In this document: positions 1 to 8,230 of the stretch, piece by piece
How positions within the stretch are numbered: position 1 is the first letter of the stretch
Layout: each line of letters opens with the position of its first letter
NCBI RefSeq assembly: GCF_003815035.1
Contig: NZ_RKRK01000005.1
Coordinates: 1 to 64,000 of the forward strand
Length of the DNA: 64,000 nt
Direction of reading: 5' to 3'
Origin: Abyssicoccus albus
GTDB lineage: Bacteria; Bacillota; Bacilli; Staphylococcales; Abyssicoccaceae
Translations under genes and position numbers: made by a program
The notes under the pieces: model-generated
Databases searched by the model: none
What the model saw: only the letters and a program-made list of their open reading frames with translations
Told to the model about the DNA's origin: nothing

Positions 1-1102
1 AACGTTGACTTTCTTGATTTAGTTTTCAATGTTCTATTTTGTCTCACAAGAATTAATTATACAGAAATCAAAATTGTTTTTCAAGTGTTAATTTTAATTT
101 TTTATAATTATTTTTGGTCGTATATTGTATCGTTCATTCTTTTCGACCGCTCTTTTGTGAGTGCATAAATTATTTTACACGATATCGCCATTGTCTTCAA
201 GACCTAATTTACATTTAATTAATATTTTAAAAATGCAATGTCTCGCCTCAAATTTGCGACCTAATTAATATATCAAATCTTAACATTGTGGTCAACACTA
301 TTTTATAATTATATTTAAAATCGGCTTGAACATAAACGTTCTGCTCAAACAAAATGAGCAACGATCACTATCAAATATAATCATTACTCATTTTATATTT
401 ACAAACTAACTAGATACCTATACATATTCTAACATGTTTAAAATAATGCTACTATTATCAACTGAAGTATTAATACTTGTACATGTTATTGCTCATTTTG
501 TAAATCAAATGTGTGGAGTCTATGCCTGATGCAGAGTTCTTTGAATTCGAAGATTCTCAAGATTCTTCTACTTATCACTTTGAACTAATATTATTTTTTA
601 TTAACACCAACGCCAATGGCTTACACTTTTACAAGTACTTCTGTTAAATCTATCGTAGGATTCGCCAATTGTTTAAATTTAACTTAGTCTATTTGATTGC
701 TCACTCTGACAAAAGCGTCCAAGGACCTGAGCGCAGTCTCCTATATTCATATTGACTTCTTTTCATTGACCACCTTTAAAATTACGACGAATGCTCTTTG
801 TTGTACATTCGACAATCGATTAGTTTGTTTTTCCTGCCTATCAATCCCATGGGAGTCGTTTCCATCAGAGACACCCCTCATAACCGATGCTTATGAATAA
901 GCGATTTCACATGCTCTGCATGTTTCCTTTATAGCAGGTGTATTCAACCGAGCCGTTCTGCATCTATTTCGACATTTTTCCTTGCGACCACCAAGGTCGA
1001 AAAAGACTTTAACATAATCTTTTTTTAGGACCCATTATATTCCTCGTCTAAATCACACCGAATACATACGTGGCACCCCCTGATATTAGTGATCGCTTTT
1101 AA
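1..1102. other. AT-rich region with no supported gene
   Basis: I see no convincing coding sequence here. The only open frame of note (697-900, plus strand) has no ribosome site, low-complexity content and no recognisable motif. Composition is strongly AT-rich up to about 690, then rises towards the GC-richer transporter operon that ends at 1103. A 12-bp inverted repeat (CAAAATGAGCAA at 350-361 and its complement at 489-500) brackets 127 bp. Minus-strand frames of 700-1080 contain short readable runs interrupted by stops, which suggests decayed coding sequence, but I could not assign a family. Confidence 0.5.
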
Positions 1103-1951
1103 TTAAAATATGCTTTTTTTCTTCGTTTTATCATAATAAGTAGTCAAGAATACGAAGAAGAACACCATTGTGGATACTGTGGCCACGCTGCCTGAAATAG
1201 AAAGGTTAGCATAGTACCCAATCAGACAACCCACGATACTGTTGAATGCTGAGATGCCTAATGACATGAAAATCATGTGCGAGAGCCGCTTAACCAACAG
1301 ATAGCTGGTGGCGGCCGGTGCAACGAAGAAACTGATAACGAGGATGGAACCGACCGCATCAAAGGCTGTCACTGCTGTCACTGAGACAAGCGACATCAAG
1401 ATGTAATAGATCAGTGATGTGCTAAATCCCGCCACTGTTGCATATACCGGATCGAAACTGGTCAGTTTAAGTTCTTTGTAGAAAATAGTGATGAACATTA
1501 GATTGATGATTAATGTGATGATGAGTTGTACCAGTGCGTAAGGCAGACTTATACCCAAGATGTCCACCCGATTCAACGGTGCAAACAACACCTGTCCCAT
1601 CAGGACAACATCAATATCTATATGAGTATCATCCGCGTATCTGGACACCAATATAACAGCCAATGCAAATAAAGCGGTAAATACAACACCGATTGCCGCA
1701 TCCACCTTCATCAAGCGTGTCGAAATCACTACCTCGATTAGATAGACAGTGACGAGACCTATGACGGTCGCTCCTATGATCAAAAGCGGTGAACGTAAAT
1801 CCTGGGTGATGAAGAAGGCGACGACGATACCAAGCAAAATCGTATGGCTGATGGCATCGGTCGTCATACTGCTGTTCTTAAGGACGAGGAATACACCGAG
1901 CAGACTCGTTGAAAGTGCGGTCACGAGCAAGACCATAAGAACTTCAATCAT
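1103..1951 (-). CDS. Manganese/iron-type ABC transporter permease (second permease)
   Basis: Polytopic membrane protein of 282 residues from the ABC-3 (ZnuB/MntB/SitD) permease family. It should form the membrane channel of a metal importer together with the adjacent permease. The open frame reaches upstream to 2167, but that extension is out-of-frame read-through of the neighbouring gene and is Cys/Arg/His-rich. The real start is ATG at 1951, overlapping the upstream permease stop in an ATGA arrangement behind GGAGG. Seven or more hydrophobic segments and a DAxxVxxTALFALAVI-like core fit the family. It is last of four overlapping genes, and its GC content (28 of 60 in the line at 1741) is well above the local background, which suggests acquisition by transfer. 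The exact metal is inferred. Confidence 0.85.
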   Translation of the reverse strand: MIEVLMVLLVTALSTSLLGVFLVLKNSSMTTDAISHTILLGIVVAFFITQDLRSPLLIIGATVIGLVTVYLIEVVISTRLMKVDAAIGVVFTALFALAVILVSRYADDTHIDIDVVLMGQVLFAPLNRVDILGISLPYALVQLIITLIINLMFITIFYKELKLTSFDPVYATVAGFSTSLIYYILMSLVSVTAVTAFDAVGSILVISFFVAPAATSYLLVKRLSHMIFMSLGISAFNSIVGCLIGYYANLSISGSVATVSTMVFFFVFLTTYYDKTKKKSIF

Positions 1952-2823
1952 GTGAGACCTCCTAACTTCTTCATCCTGCTTCGCCGTCTGGCGATACCTT
2001 TTGGTGAAAATAGGATGGAAATGATAACAAAAACACTGAGGGATAGTATGATGGCAGGCCCTGTCGCGATGCCGGTAAAGGCGGTCGAAACATAAGTACC
2101 GATAAATGCTGAAGCTCCGCCGACTGCGGCGGCAATCGCTAACACAACCCCAAAGCGTTTCGACCATAGCTGCCCGACTACAGCCGGTGCGATGAGGATG
2201 TTGACGATGAGTATGGCCCCCACTGCCTTCAACCCTACCGCAATCAGTCCGATGGTCATGAACAGCACTAGCATGTTCATATTTTTAGTGTTGATACCGA
2301 TGGTTCTTGCATATATGGAATCAAACACGAAAATCTTCAGCTGTTCATAAAAAGCAAAAAATATCATAAGACTGATGACCGACATTATTATGATCAAGTA
2401 GATATCACTCTTCAGCATATAAGCCGCTTGGCCAAAGATGAAATCATCAATGCCCTGGGTTCCGCTGAAATTCGGGTTTCCCTGGATATAACTCTTTAGA
2501 GCCATACCCAGTCCGAAAAATCCGGACAGCACTATCGCCAAGGCGCTATCCATCGTAATTTTTGTACTGTCCGTCACCTTCTGTATGACCAAGAAAGCAA
2601 GGACACCCATGAGTATCGCCCCCGCCACCAATACGTATGTTTCCATAACATTGAACAGCATGAAGGCAAGCACGACGCCAGGGAAAGTCGCATGTCCGAT
2701 TGCGTCACCAATCAGGCTTTGCCCCTTTATGACGCTCACTGAACCGATGATTGCACTCGCGACGGTCAATACAACCGTACCAAATGCAACGACCAGAAAT
2801 GTATAACTTGTCAAGACATCCAT
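1948..2823 (-). CDS. Manganese/iron-type ABC transporter permease (first permease)
   Basis: Integral membrane protein of 291 residues from the same ABC-3 family as its downstream neighbour. The N-terminal region includes the GQSLIGDAIGHATFPGVVLA-like stretch typical of zinc/manganese/iron permeases (residues about 34-53). Eight to nine hydrophobic segments follow, and a basic C-terminus (ARRRSRMKK) ends the protein. The start ATG at 2823 lies inside the end of the ATPase gene, a 13-bp overlap, so the genes are translationally coupled. It pairs with the 1103-1951 product to form the transmembrane channel. GC is about 55% in the line at 2101 when counted by hand, unlike the AT-rich genome around it. 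Confidence 0.87.
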   Translation of the reverse strand: MDVLTSYTFLVVAFGTVVLTVASAIIGSVSVIKGQSLIGDAIGHATFPGVVLAFMLFNVMETYVLVAGAILMGVLAFLVIQKVTDSTKITMDSALAIVLSGFFGLGMALKSYIQGNPNFSGTQGIDDFIFGQAAYMLKSDIYLIIIMSVISLMIFFAFYEQLKIFVFDSIYARTIGINTKNMNMLVLFMTIGLIAVGLKAVGAILIVNILIAPAVVGQLWSKRFGVVLAIAAAVGGASAFIGTYVSTAFTGIATGPAIILSLSVFVIISILFSPKGIARRRSRMKKLGGLT

Positions 2824-3545
2824 GGTTCCACACTCTTTTCATAATATGCGTCATCGATATGTGCTTTTGTCCATACCTCATCTATCAGCCCGGCTGCGAT
2901 GACCTCTTTATTCAAAATGATGACGTTATCGAAATACTCGGGCACGGTATCCAAATTATGGTGGACCACCAGAAATGTCTTACCTTCACTCTGCAACTTT
3001 TTCATCGTTTCAATAATCAAGCGTTCTGTAGTGATGTCAATCCCTTGCAACGGTTCATCCATAATATAGATATCGGCATCATGGGCAATCGCCCGGGCAA
3101 GAAAAACTCGTTGACGCTGTCCACCGGAGAGCTCTGATATCTGCCGGTCTTTAAAAGGTACCATCTTCATTATTTCCATTGCCTCATGAGCAATCTGTCG
3201 ATCCGTCTTGGATGGTCGCTTGATCCACCCTTTATGCACATATCTTCCCATCAATACAACATCGAATACCGTTGTAGGGTAGTCCCAGTTGACCTCTCCC
3301 TTTTGTGGGACGTAAGCAACGTTTTTCAAGGCGGATTTATGCGTGTTTCCCTCTACAGAAACAGTTCCAGACAGCGGCTTGACCAGCTGCATGATGGATT
3401 TGATCAAAGTCGATTTACCTGCCCCATTGGGACCCACCACAGCCGTACGGCTGCCTGCTTTAACACTGAGGTTCAATTTCCATATAACCGGCGCATCATT
3501 ATATGCAACGCTCAAATCCTGTACTTCTATTACATTTCGACTCAT
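2811..3545 (-). CDS. Metal ABC transporter ATP-binding protein
   Basis: Cytoplasmic ATPase of 244 residues that energises the metal importer. Visible motifs are the Walker A GPNGAGKST (about residues 38-46), Q-loop VPQKGEV, the signature LSGGQRQRV (about 139-147), Walker B DIYIMDEP and the switch histidine in VVHHNLD. The family is the MntB/SitB/ZnuC type. It lies 11 bp after the binding lipoprotein and overlaps the permease that follows, consistent with one transcript starting near 4500. Composition is GC-rich, as in the rest of the operon. Metal specificity cannot be read from the ATPase; the Mn/Fe assignment comes from the binding protein and the upstream operator boxes. Confidence 0.92.
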   Translation of the reverse strand: MSRNVIEVQDLSVAYNDAPVIWKLNLSVKAGSRTAVVGPNGAGKSTLIKSIMQLVKPLSGTVSVEGNTHKSALKNVAYVPQKGEVNWDYPTTVFDVVLMGRYVHKGWIKRPSKTDRQIAHEAMEIMKMVPFKDRQISELSGGQRQRVFLARAIAHDADIYIMDEPLQGIDITTERLIIETMKKLQSEGKTFLVVHHNLDTVPEYFDNVIILNKEVIAAGLIDEVWTKAHIDDAYYEKSVEPWMS

Positions 3546-3556
3546 TTCAGTGCCTC

Positions 3557-4486
3557 CTATTTGAGATGTTCTACGATGATGTCAATATTATGTCGATACA
3601 TACTGAGGAAAGTATCCCCATTTTCACCTTCTTTTGCAAGGGAGTCTGATAACAGCTCGTTCCCTTCACCGACGAGTTCCACTTCACCTCCTTGAGACGC
3701 CACCACTTCCTGAATACGTCTCATTCGGTCCGGATTGGTTGTGGTTTCAACGAATATCGCTTTTACATTATTATCGACAATTATATCTGCCGTTTTCTGT
3801 ATCTGATTGTTGGACACTTCGCTGTCTGTCGAGATACCTTGTGGTGCATGGACTTCCATGTCATAAGCGGTGGAGAGATAGCCGAACGCATCATGCGGGG
3901 TCACTAGGATACGTGATTCTGCCGGGATTTCCTGTATGCGATTTTCTATATATTGATCCAGTTCGTTCAATTCCGCGATATATGCTTCGTAGTTCTTTTC
4001 ATATTGTTCTTCCCCTTCAGGATTATTTTCTATCAGAGTATCTTTGACACGCTCAAATGCCTGTTTATACAAATCTAGGTTAAACCAGAAATGCGGGTCG
4101 ACGACTATCTCCTCTTCGTACCCCATCTCTTCAAGCGTGCCTGTATCAAAGTTCTCAGTTACGGAGACACCTTCGTTCAGTACATCTGTCATGCGACCTT
4201 CAAAATTCAATCCGTGATAGAGGATCACATCTGCCTCGTTCAACGCGCGCAAATCACTGGCTTTTGGTTCATACACATGCGGGTCCTCCCCGGCCGGGAT
4301 GATTAGTTCAGTATTAAATGCTTCCACACCTTCTTCCAGTACAGCCACCATGTCGTTCAGGAATGTGGTTGTCACAACGAGTTCTGGCTTATTCTTATCC
4401 TTTCCTGCTTCTGTATTGGAACTACAGGCAGCAAATATTAAAGCCATTAAAGCTACTCCAATCGATAAATATATTTTCTTTTTCAT
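3557..4486 (-). CDS. Metal-binding lipoprotein, MntC/SitA/PsaA cluster A-I type
   Basis: Surface lipoprotein of 309 residues that captures the metal for the ABC importer. The signal peptide ends in a lipobox (MALIFAACSS; Cys about 21). Metal ligands typical of cluster A-I are visible: His in GEDPHVYEPKASD, His in VDPHFWFNL, Glu in the FVETTTNPDRM region and an Asp near the C-terminus in GDTFLSMYRHN. There is no His-rich loop, which argues for Mn/Fe rather than Zn. The start ATG at 4486 follows GGAGG. It is first in a four-gene operon whose promoter region carries four DtxR/MntR-like boxes. GC-rich relative to neighbours, so probably foreign in origin. Confidence 0.9.
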   Translation of the reverse strand: MKKKIYLSIGVALMALIFAACSSNTEAGKDKNKPELVVTTTFLNDMVAVLEEGVEAFNTELIIPAGEDPHVYEPKASDLRALNEADVILYHGLNFEGRMTDVLNEGVSVTENFDTGTLEEMGYEEEIVVDPHFWFNLDLYKQAFERVKDTLIENNPEGEEQYEKNYEAYIAELNELDQYIENRIQEIPAESRILVTPHDAFGYLSTAYDMEVHAPQGISTDSEVSNNQIQKTADIIVDNNVKAIFVETTTNPDRMRRIQEVVASQGGEVELVGEGNELLSDSLAKEGENGDTFLSMYRHNIDIIVEHLK

Positions 4487-4526
4487 AAAAAATTTCCTCC
4501 GTAATTTTGTATTTTTCTAACTGCAT

Positions 4527-4611
4527 ATTAGAATAACCTAAACACTGTTTTTAGTATACCCTAATTATAACATTTAGTAAACCCTAAAAATTATAATTAG
4601 TAAACTTTTAT
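4527..4611 (-). promoter_or_regulatory. Four tandem DtxR/MntR/SirR-like operator boxes
   Basis: Four related 16-bp boxes start at 4527, 4550, 4573 and 4596, exactly 23 bp apart: ATTAGAATAACCTAAA, TTTAGTATACCCTAAT, TTTAGTAAACCCTAAA and ATTAGTAAACTTTTAT. Each keeps a TTAG half; the first three end in a CTAA half, and the fourth is degenerate. The general form TTAG-N6-CTAA resembles the SirR/MntR boxes of staphylococci. The array lies just upstream of the metal-binding lipoprotein gene and should bring metal-dependent repression. The periodicity is seen directly; the regulator is inferred, since no dtxR/mntR gene is in this window. Confidence 0.75.
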
Positions 4612-4769
4612 AACCTGATTCAGAAAAGAAATTACGGATATCTAGATGAGAAATCAGTTAAATTTTCCTTAGTTTTGTCGTTCGAATGAATAATTTGAGT
4701 TGTTCAACTCGATATGACACATCATCAGATATTTTTCGATCCATAAAAAAATTTTTATCTATTGTAACA

Positions 4770-4883
4770 ATGAATGTGCATGACAAATCCAGAGTAAGGA
4801 GAGAGATAGGTCTTGCGTTAATAGCCGTAAATGTAAGGAAACTGGCTACCGCAGTTAGTAAAATCTTTAATACAAATAAAGAA
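4770..4883 (+). pseudogene. C-terminal remnant of a DDE transposase (IS1182-like)
   Basis: A plus-strand frame encodes about 38 residues including KSRVRREIGLALIAVNVRK. This has the look of the C-terminal end of IS1182-family DDE transposases, where a basic 'G/DK.RV..E.GLALMAVN.RK' segment closes the catalytic domain. Nothing recognisable as the rest of the transposase lies upstream, and the frame then runs into the terminator of the convergent gene. I read it as a decayed insertion-sequence fragment flanking the GC-rich metal-transport operon. Family assignment is from memory of the motif and is moderately sure. Confidence 0.55.
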
Positions 4884-4925
4884 ATAGCGATAAAACTTGA
4901 TAATCATCAAGTTTTATCGCTATTT
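4882..4925 (-). terminator. Intrinsic terminator of the KbaA-like/SalA operon
   Basis: A perfect 20-bp stem (arms 4882-4901 and 4906-4925) with a 4-nt loop. It overlaps the stop codon of the minus-strand gene ending at 4907. T-rich sequence follows on both strands, so it could terminate in either direction. Confidence 0.85.
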
Positions 4926-5584
4926 TTATTATCGGGATTGCTTTTTTTCCGAAACTCTTTTTTTGTTTGAGATCTTGCTTTCAAGCGCTGTTCTGATTTT
5001 TTAATATATGATGGTAGAACTAATAACTGAAATGCATTACAAGCCAATATTGCAAAAATTGACCTCATCAACCATCTCGTATCATCAACTTTTAAAAATG
5101 GAATCAACGCGACAATTGTCATTACTATCATAAAGAATAAAGCTGGTACAATGACATTCGTCTCAGACTGCTTATTTTTGAAATAAGAAACGATTATCGC
5201 TGTGATGATAATTAGTATCGGCACCCAAATAAATGTTGCAATTTGAGTCGTATCCATATCAAACCTTAACAATCTTAAATAAACCATATCTACTATCGCA
5301 ACAATAATGATAAATATCTGAATGACTTTCCAAAAGCTTTTAAAAATGCTTAACCCAAGCGGGTTGATAAATAAGTATGCAAAAAATACTAATTGGCTAA
5401 CTGTCGCGATAAGAGCTCCATACGCTATGTACCAAATGAATGATACGAAAAACTCTCCGAGTTCAAAAGAAATGAGGTATTTTGTAAATGTTTCATATTC
5501 AAATAATAAACATACAACTAAAGTGACGATAATGCCTATAAGTAAAGTTTTAAAGTAAAATTCAACTAAATATTTCGAACTCAT
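4907..5584 (-). CDS. KinB-signalling pathway activation (KbaA)-like membrane protein
   Basis: Membrane protein of 225 residues with about six hydrophobic segments and a highly charged C-terminal tail (QRLKARSQTKKEFRKKS). Length, topology and position directly after salA/mrp match the family annotated as KinB signalling pathway activation protein in Bacillus and staphylococci. Its job in staphylococci, which lack sporulation, is not established. The start ATG at 5584 lies 2 bp after the SalA stop, so the two are co-transcribed. The last codons lie inside the terminator hairpin. The family call rests on length, membrane layout and synteny rather than a catalytic motif. Confidence 0.7.
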   Translation of the reverse strand: MSSKYLVEFYFKTLLIGIIVTLVVCLLFEYETFTKYLISFELGEFFVSFIWYIAYGALIATVSQLVFFAYLFINPLGLSIFKSFWKVIQIFIIIVAIVDMVYLRLLRFDMDTTQIATFIWVPILIIITAIIVSYFKNKQSETNVIVPALFFMIVMTIVALIPFLKVDDTRWLMRSIFAILACNAFQLLVLPSYIKKSEQRLKARSQTKKEFRKKSNPDNKNSDKT

Positions 5585-5586
5585 CG

Positions 5587-6657
5587 CTATTCTCCTGCTT
5601 GAGTTTTATCGATGACTTGTCTCGCAATAGCTTTATAAATTTGTCCAATCTCATCACTATCTTGGTAAATGGACGGTGAAAAATCTTCCTCTTTCCATGT
5701 CGGTTGACCTAATGGAATTTGACCGATTAAATCCGTTTTTAACTCAGTTGCAAGTTTTGAACCTCCACCTTTTCCAAAGATATACTCTTTTTGGTGAGAC
5801 TCTGAACTTTGGAAATAGCTCATATTTTCAATAACACCAAGAATATTATGATCGGTATGCATTGCCATTGCCCCTGCACGCGCAGCAACAAATGCTGCTG
5901 TTGGATGCGGTGTTGTCACAATAATTTCTTCAGATGTTGGTAACATTTGATGGATATCCAGTGCTACATCTCCTGTACCAGGTGGCAGGTCTAATAGTAA
6001 ATAATCCAGCTCTCCCCATTCAACTTCAACGAAAAAGTTATTAATCATGTTCCCTAGCATTGGTCCTCTCCAAATGACTGGAGTGTTCTCTTCAACAAAG
6101 AAACTCATACTAATAACTTTCACACCATGCCTCTCTACTGGTATGATTTTTTCACCATCTATATCAGGTCGTTCTGAAATCCCCATCATATCAGGAACAC
6201 TAAATCCATAAATATCAGCATCAATCACACCGACTTTATAACCTAACCTTGCCAGTTGAACAGCTAAGTTAACTGTCACTGTTGATTTACCTACTCCACC
6301 TTTACCACTAGCAACAGCGATAAATTTCACATCTTGTTCTCCGTTGTTTGTGATAAGATTTTCAAACTCAGATACAGATCCATTCCCTCTGAACTTTTCG
6401 ATTGTTTCTGGATCTAACTCTTCAAACCTTAAACCAACTGTTTTGACACCTTGTTCTTTTAATGCTTTTACGATAGCCATTTGCAAATCTAATTGTTCTT
6501 GTCCACCAAGTTTACTGATTGCAACTTTAACACTCGCACTTTGCCTTTCTTCATTCACCTTTACTTCTTTAATTCCATCAGTCTCTTTAAGTGGTTGTTG
6601 CAAAATAGGATCTTCTATTTCGTTTACAATCTCTTTAATTTCTTCAACGGTTAACAT
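5587..6657 (-). CDS. salA: Iron-sulfur cluster carrier, Mrp/ApbC/SalA family ATPase
   Basis: Cytoplasmic P-loop ATPase of 356 residues that is expected to hold and transfer Fe-S clusters. An N-terminal MIP18/DUF59 domain (residues about 1-90, LTVEEIKEIVNEIEDP) precedes the MinD-like ATPase domain with the deviant Walker A GKGGVGKSTVTVNLA and DxxPPGTGD. The cluster-binding CxxC near the C-terminus of many Mrp proteins is absent: I see no cysteine pair there, as in the Bacillus SalA type. The name SalA follows Bacillus practice, where the protein also acts as a regulator. It is first gene of a pair with the KbaA-like protein. Confidence 0.88.
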   Translation of the reverse strand: MLTVEEIKEIVNEIEDPILQQPLKETDGIKEVKVNEERQSASVKVAISKLGGQEQLDLQMAIVKALKEQGVKTVGLRFEELDPETIEKFRGNGSVSEFENLITNNGEQDVKFIAVASGKGGVGKSTVTVNLAVQLARLGYKVGVIDADIYGFSVPDMMGISERPDIDGEKIIPVERHGVKVISMSFFVEENTPVIWRGPMLGNMINNFFVEVEWGELDYLLLDLPPGTGDVALDIHQMLPTSEEIIVTTPHPTAAFVAARAGAMAMHTDHNILGVIENMSYFQSSESHQKEYIFGKGGGSKLATELKTDLIGQIPLGQPTWKEEDFSPSIYQDSDEIGQIYKAIARQVIDKTQAGE

Positions 6658-6719
6658 CTACGTTGCCTCCTACTCATTCATTATATTATGTTCTAGCATA
6701 ACAGTTTCATAACCATTTG

Positions 6720-8111
6720 TTAATTTAAATTTGGCTTTTCATTTTTGATGAACCAAGATAGAACCAAACCGATAAAGGCAATAATTGCTGCCGTATAAAA
6801 TGCATAATCAATTCCTACAATCATAGAATGTTTCATATGAGTGCCAGCTTGTTGCTCATTTAATGCTACAAGTGACATAATGGTCACCAATAACGCAGTA
6901 CCAATTGAACCAGCTACCGTACGAAGCGCATTCGCAACAGCAGTTCCGTGACTAATTAATACTCTAGGTAAACTATTTAGCCCTGCTGTAGCAATTGGCA
7001 TGTTTACCATAGCAACTGCAAATGCACGGACTGTATACATTACCATGACGTAATAATAACTTGTCGATTCTGATAACATTCCAAGCATAATAGAAGTTAA
7101 GACGATCAAAGAAAATCCGATCAACGATAACCACTTTGCACCATATTTATCATATAATCGACCAGTGACGACAGACATTAAGCCCATCAAAATTGCTCCA
7201 GGTAATAATACCAATCCCGAATGTAACGCACTATATCCCCGGATATCTTGTATATACATAGGAAGTAAAAGCTGTGGACCGATCATACTCATCATACAGA
7301 TCATTCCAGCAAGCGTTGTAATAAAGAATAGAGGATACTTTAAAACTCTCACATTTAAAAAGGGATGTTCCAATTTTAATTGTCTAATAAAGAATAACGC
7401 CAATACAATAACACCTAATAAAATTGAAATAATTACTGTTACAGATTGTATCCCTAGGGTTCCTGCCATACTAAACCCATAGAGAATACTTCCAAAGCCA
7501 ATCGTACTCATTATAATACTTAGTATATCAAGATAAACTTCATCTTTATCGCTAACATCTTCGAGCTTCAAGTAACCAAACACTAAGGAGGTTAATGAAA
7601 TAGGTATAATAATGTAAAACGGAGACCTCCATGTATACTCATCGACCAAAAAGCCAGCCATTGAAGGTCCAATTGCTGGCGCAAAACTAATGACTAGACC
7701 AGCAAGCCCCATAGCACTCCCCCTCCTCTCAGGAGGATAGACGCTAAACAATACATACTGCATTAACGGCATAATAATACCCGCACCCATCGCCTGAATA
7801 ATTCGCGCCAAAAGTAAAACCTCGAAAACTGGAGCAAATGCTGCAATAATCGTTCCAACCGAAAACATACCCATAGCAAAAACAAAAAGAAACCTCGTGG
7901 AGAATTTATCCATTAAAAATGCAGTTGTCGGTATCATAATTCCATTTACCAACATAAATCCCGTCATCAACCATTGCGCTTTTGTTGCATTTACACCTAA
8001 GCTTTCCATAATCTCAGGTAAAGCTACATTCAGTAATGTTTGATTTAATATCGCTACAAATGCACTGACTAATAATATAGAGACAATTAATCGCCGTCGT
8101 TTATCGCTCAT
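6720..8111 (-). CDS. MFS drug efflux transporter, DHA2 (14-TM) family
   Basis: Integral membrane transporter of 463 residues. It shows the DHA2 pattern: LNVALPEIMESLGV after the first helix, the motif A region DKFSTRFLF, and motif C in GLVISFAPAIGPSMAGFLVD, typical of drug/H+ antiporters of the EmrB/LmrB/MdeA group. The start is chosen at ATG 8111, eight bases after AAGGAG; the in-frame GTG just before is less well placed. It stands alone, with the SalA gene 62 bp downstream and a terminator of the upstream protease gene behind it. The substrate is not predictable, and no regulator gene is adjacent. Confidence 0.87.
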   Translation of the reverse strand: MSDKRRRLIVSILLVSAFVAILNQTLLNVALPEIMESLGVNATKAQWLMTGFMLVNGIMIPTTAFLMDKFSTRFLFVFAMGMFSVGTIIAAFAPVFEVLLLARIIQAMGAGIIMPLMQYVLFSVYPPERRGSAMGLAGLVISFAPAIGPSMAGFLVDEYTWRSPFYIIIPISLTSLVFGYLKLEDVSDKDEVYLDILSIIMSTIGFGSILYGFSMAGTLGIQSVTVIISILLGVIVLALFFIRQLKLEHPFLNVRVLKYPLFFITTLAGMICMMSMIGPQLLLPMYIQDIRGYSALHSGLVLLPGAILMGLMSVVTGRLYDKYGAKWLSLIGFSLIVLTSIMLGMLSESTSYYYVMVMYTVRAFAVAMVNMPIATAGLNSLPRVLISHGTAVANALRTVAGSIGTALLVTIMSLVALNEQQAGTHMKHSMIVGIDYAFYTAAIIAFIGLVLSWFIKNEKPNLN

Positions 8112-8193
8112 CACTAAAACTCCTTATAAGATTATAAGAAACATTCTACTCCTATATATCGCTCTATGCTATGGATATGCTTCATAATAATAA

Positions 8194-8225
8194 AGCACAT
8201 ACCGCTGAAAACAGCGGTATGTGCT
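8194..8225 (-). terminator. Intrinsic terminator after the zinc metallopeptidase
   Basis: Perfect 14-bp stem (8194-8207 with 8212-8225) and AAAA loop, followed on the minus strand by a T-rich run. It closes the proC - small membrane protein - metallopeptidase unit. Confidence 0.9.
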
Positions 8226-8230
8226 AATAT

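Noticed and set aside
697-900. 67-residue open frame in the first kilobase
   Set aside because: No ribosome site, odd composition, no recognisable motif; treated as chance.
780-960. Brief resemblance on the minus strand to the 3' end of 23S rRNA (TTGATAGG ... ACTAATCGATTG)
   Set aside because: Only short fragments agree, the spacing is wrong and no 5S gene or rRNA structure follows; most likely coincidence.
1952-2167. N-terminal extension of the second metal permease to 354 residues
   Set aside because: It overlaps the other permease gene, is rich in Cys/Arg/His and lacks a ribosome site; ATG 1951 with GGAGG and ATGA overlap gives the normal family length.
4686-4970. Whole 94-residue plus-strand frame as a gene
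   Set aside because: Only the central 38 residues look like transposase; the end is antisense to the KbaA-like gene and the terminator, and the start lacks a ribosome site.
8170-8190. Sequence GGATATGCTTCATAAT resembling an SCC-type attachment site near rlmH
   Set aside because: It does not match the core direct repeat, and there is no rlmH or recombinase gene nearby.
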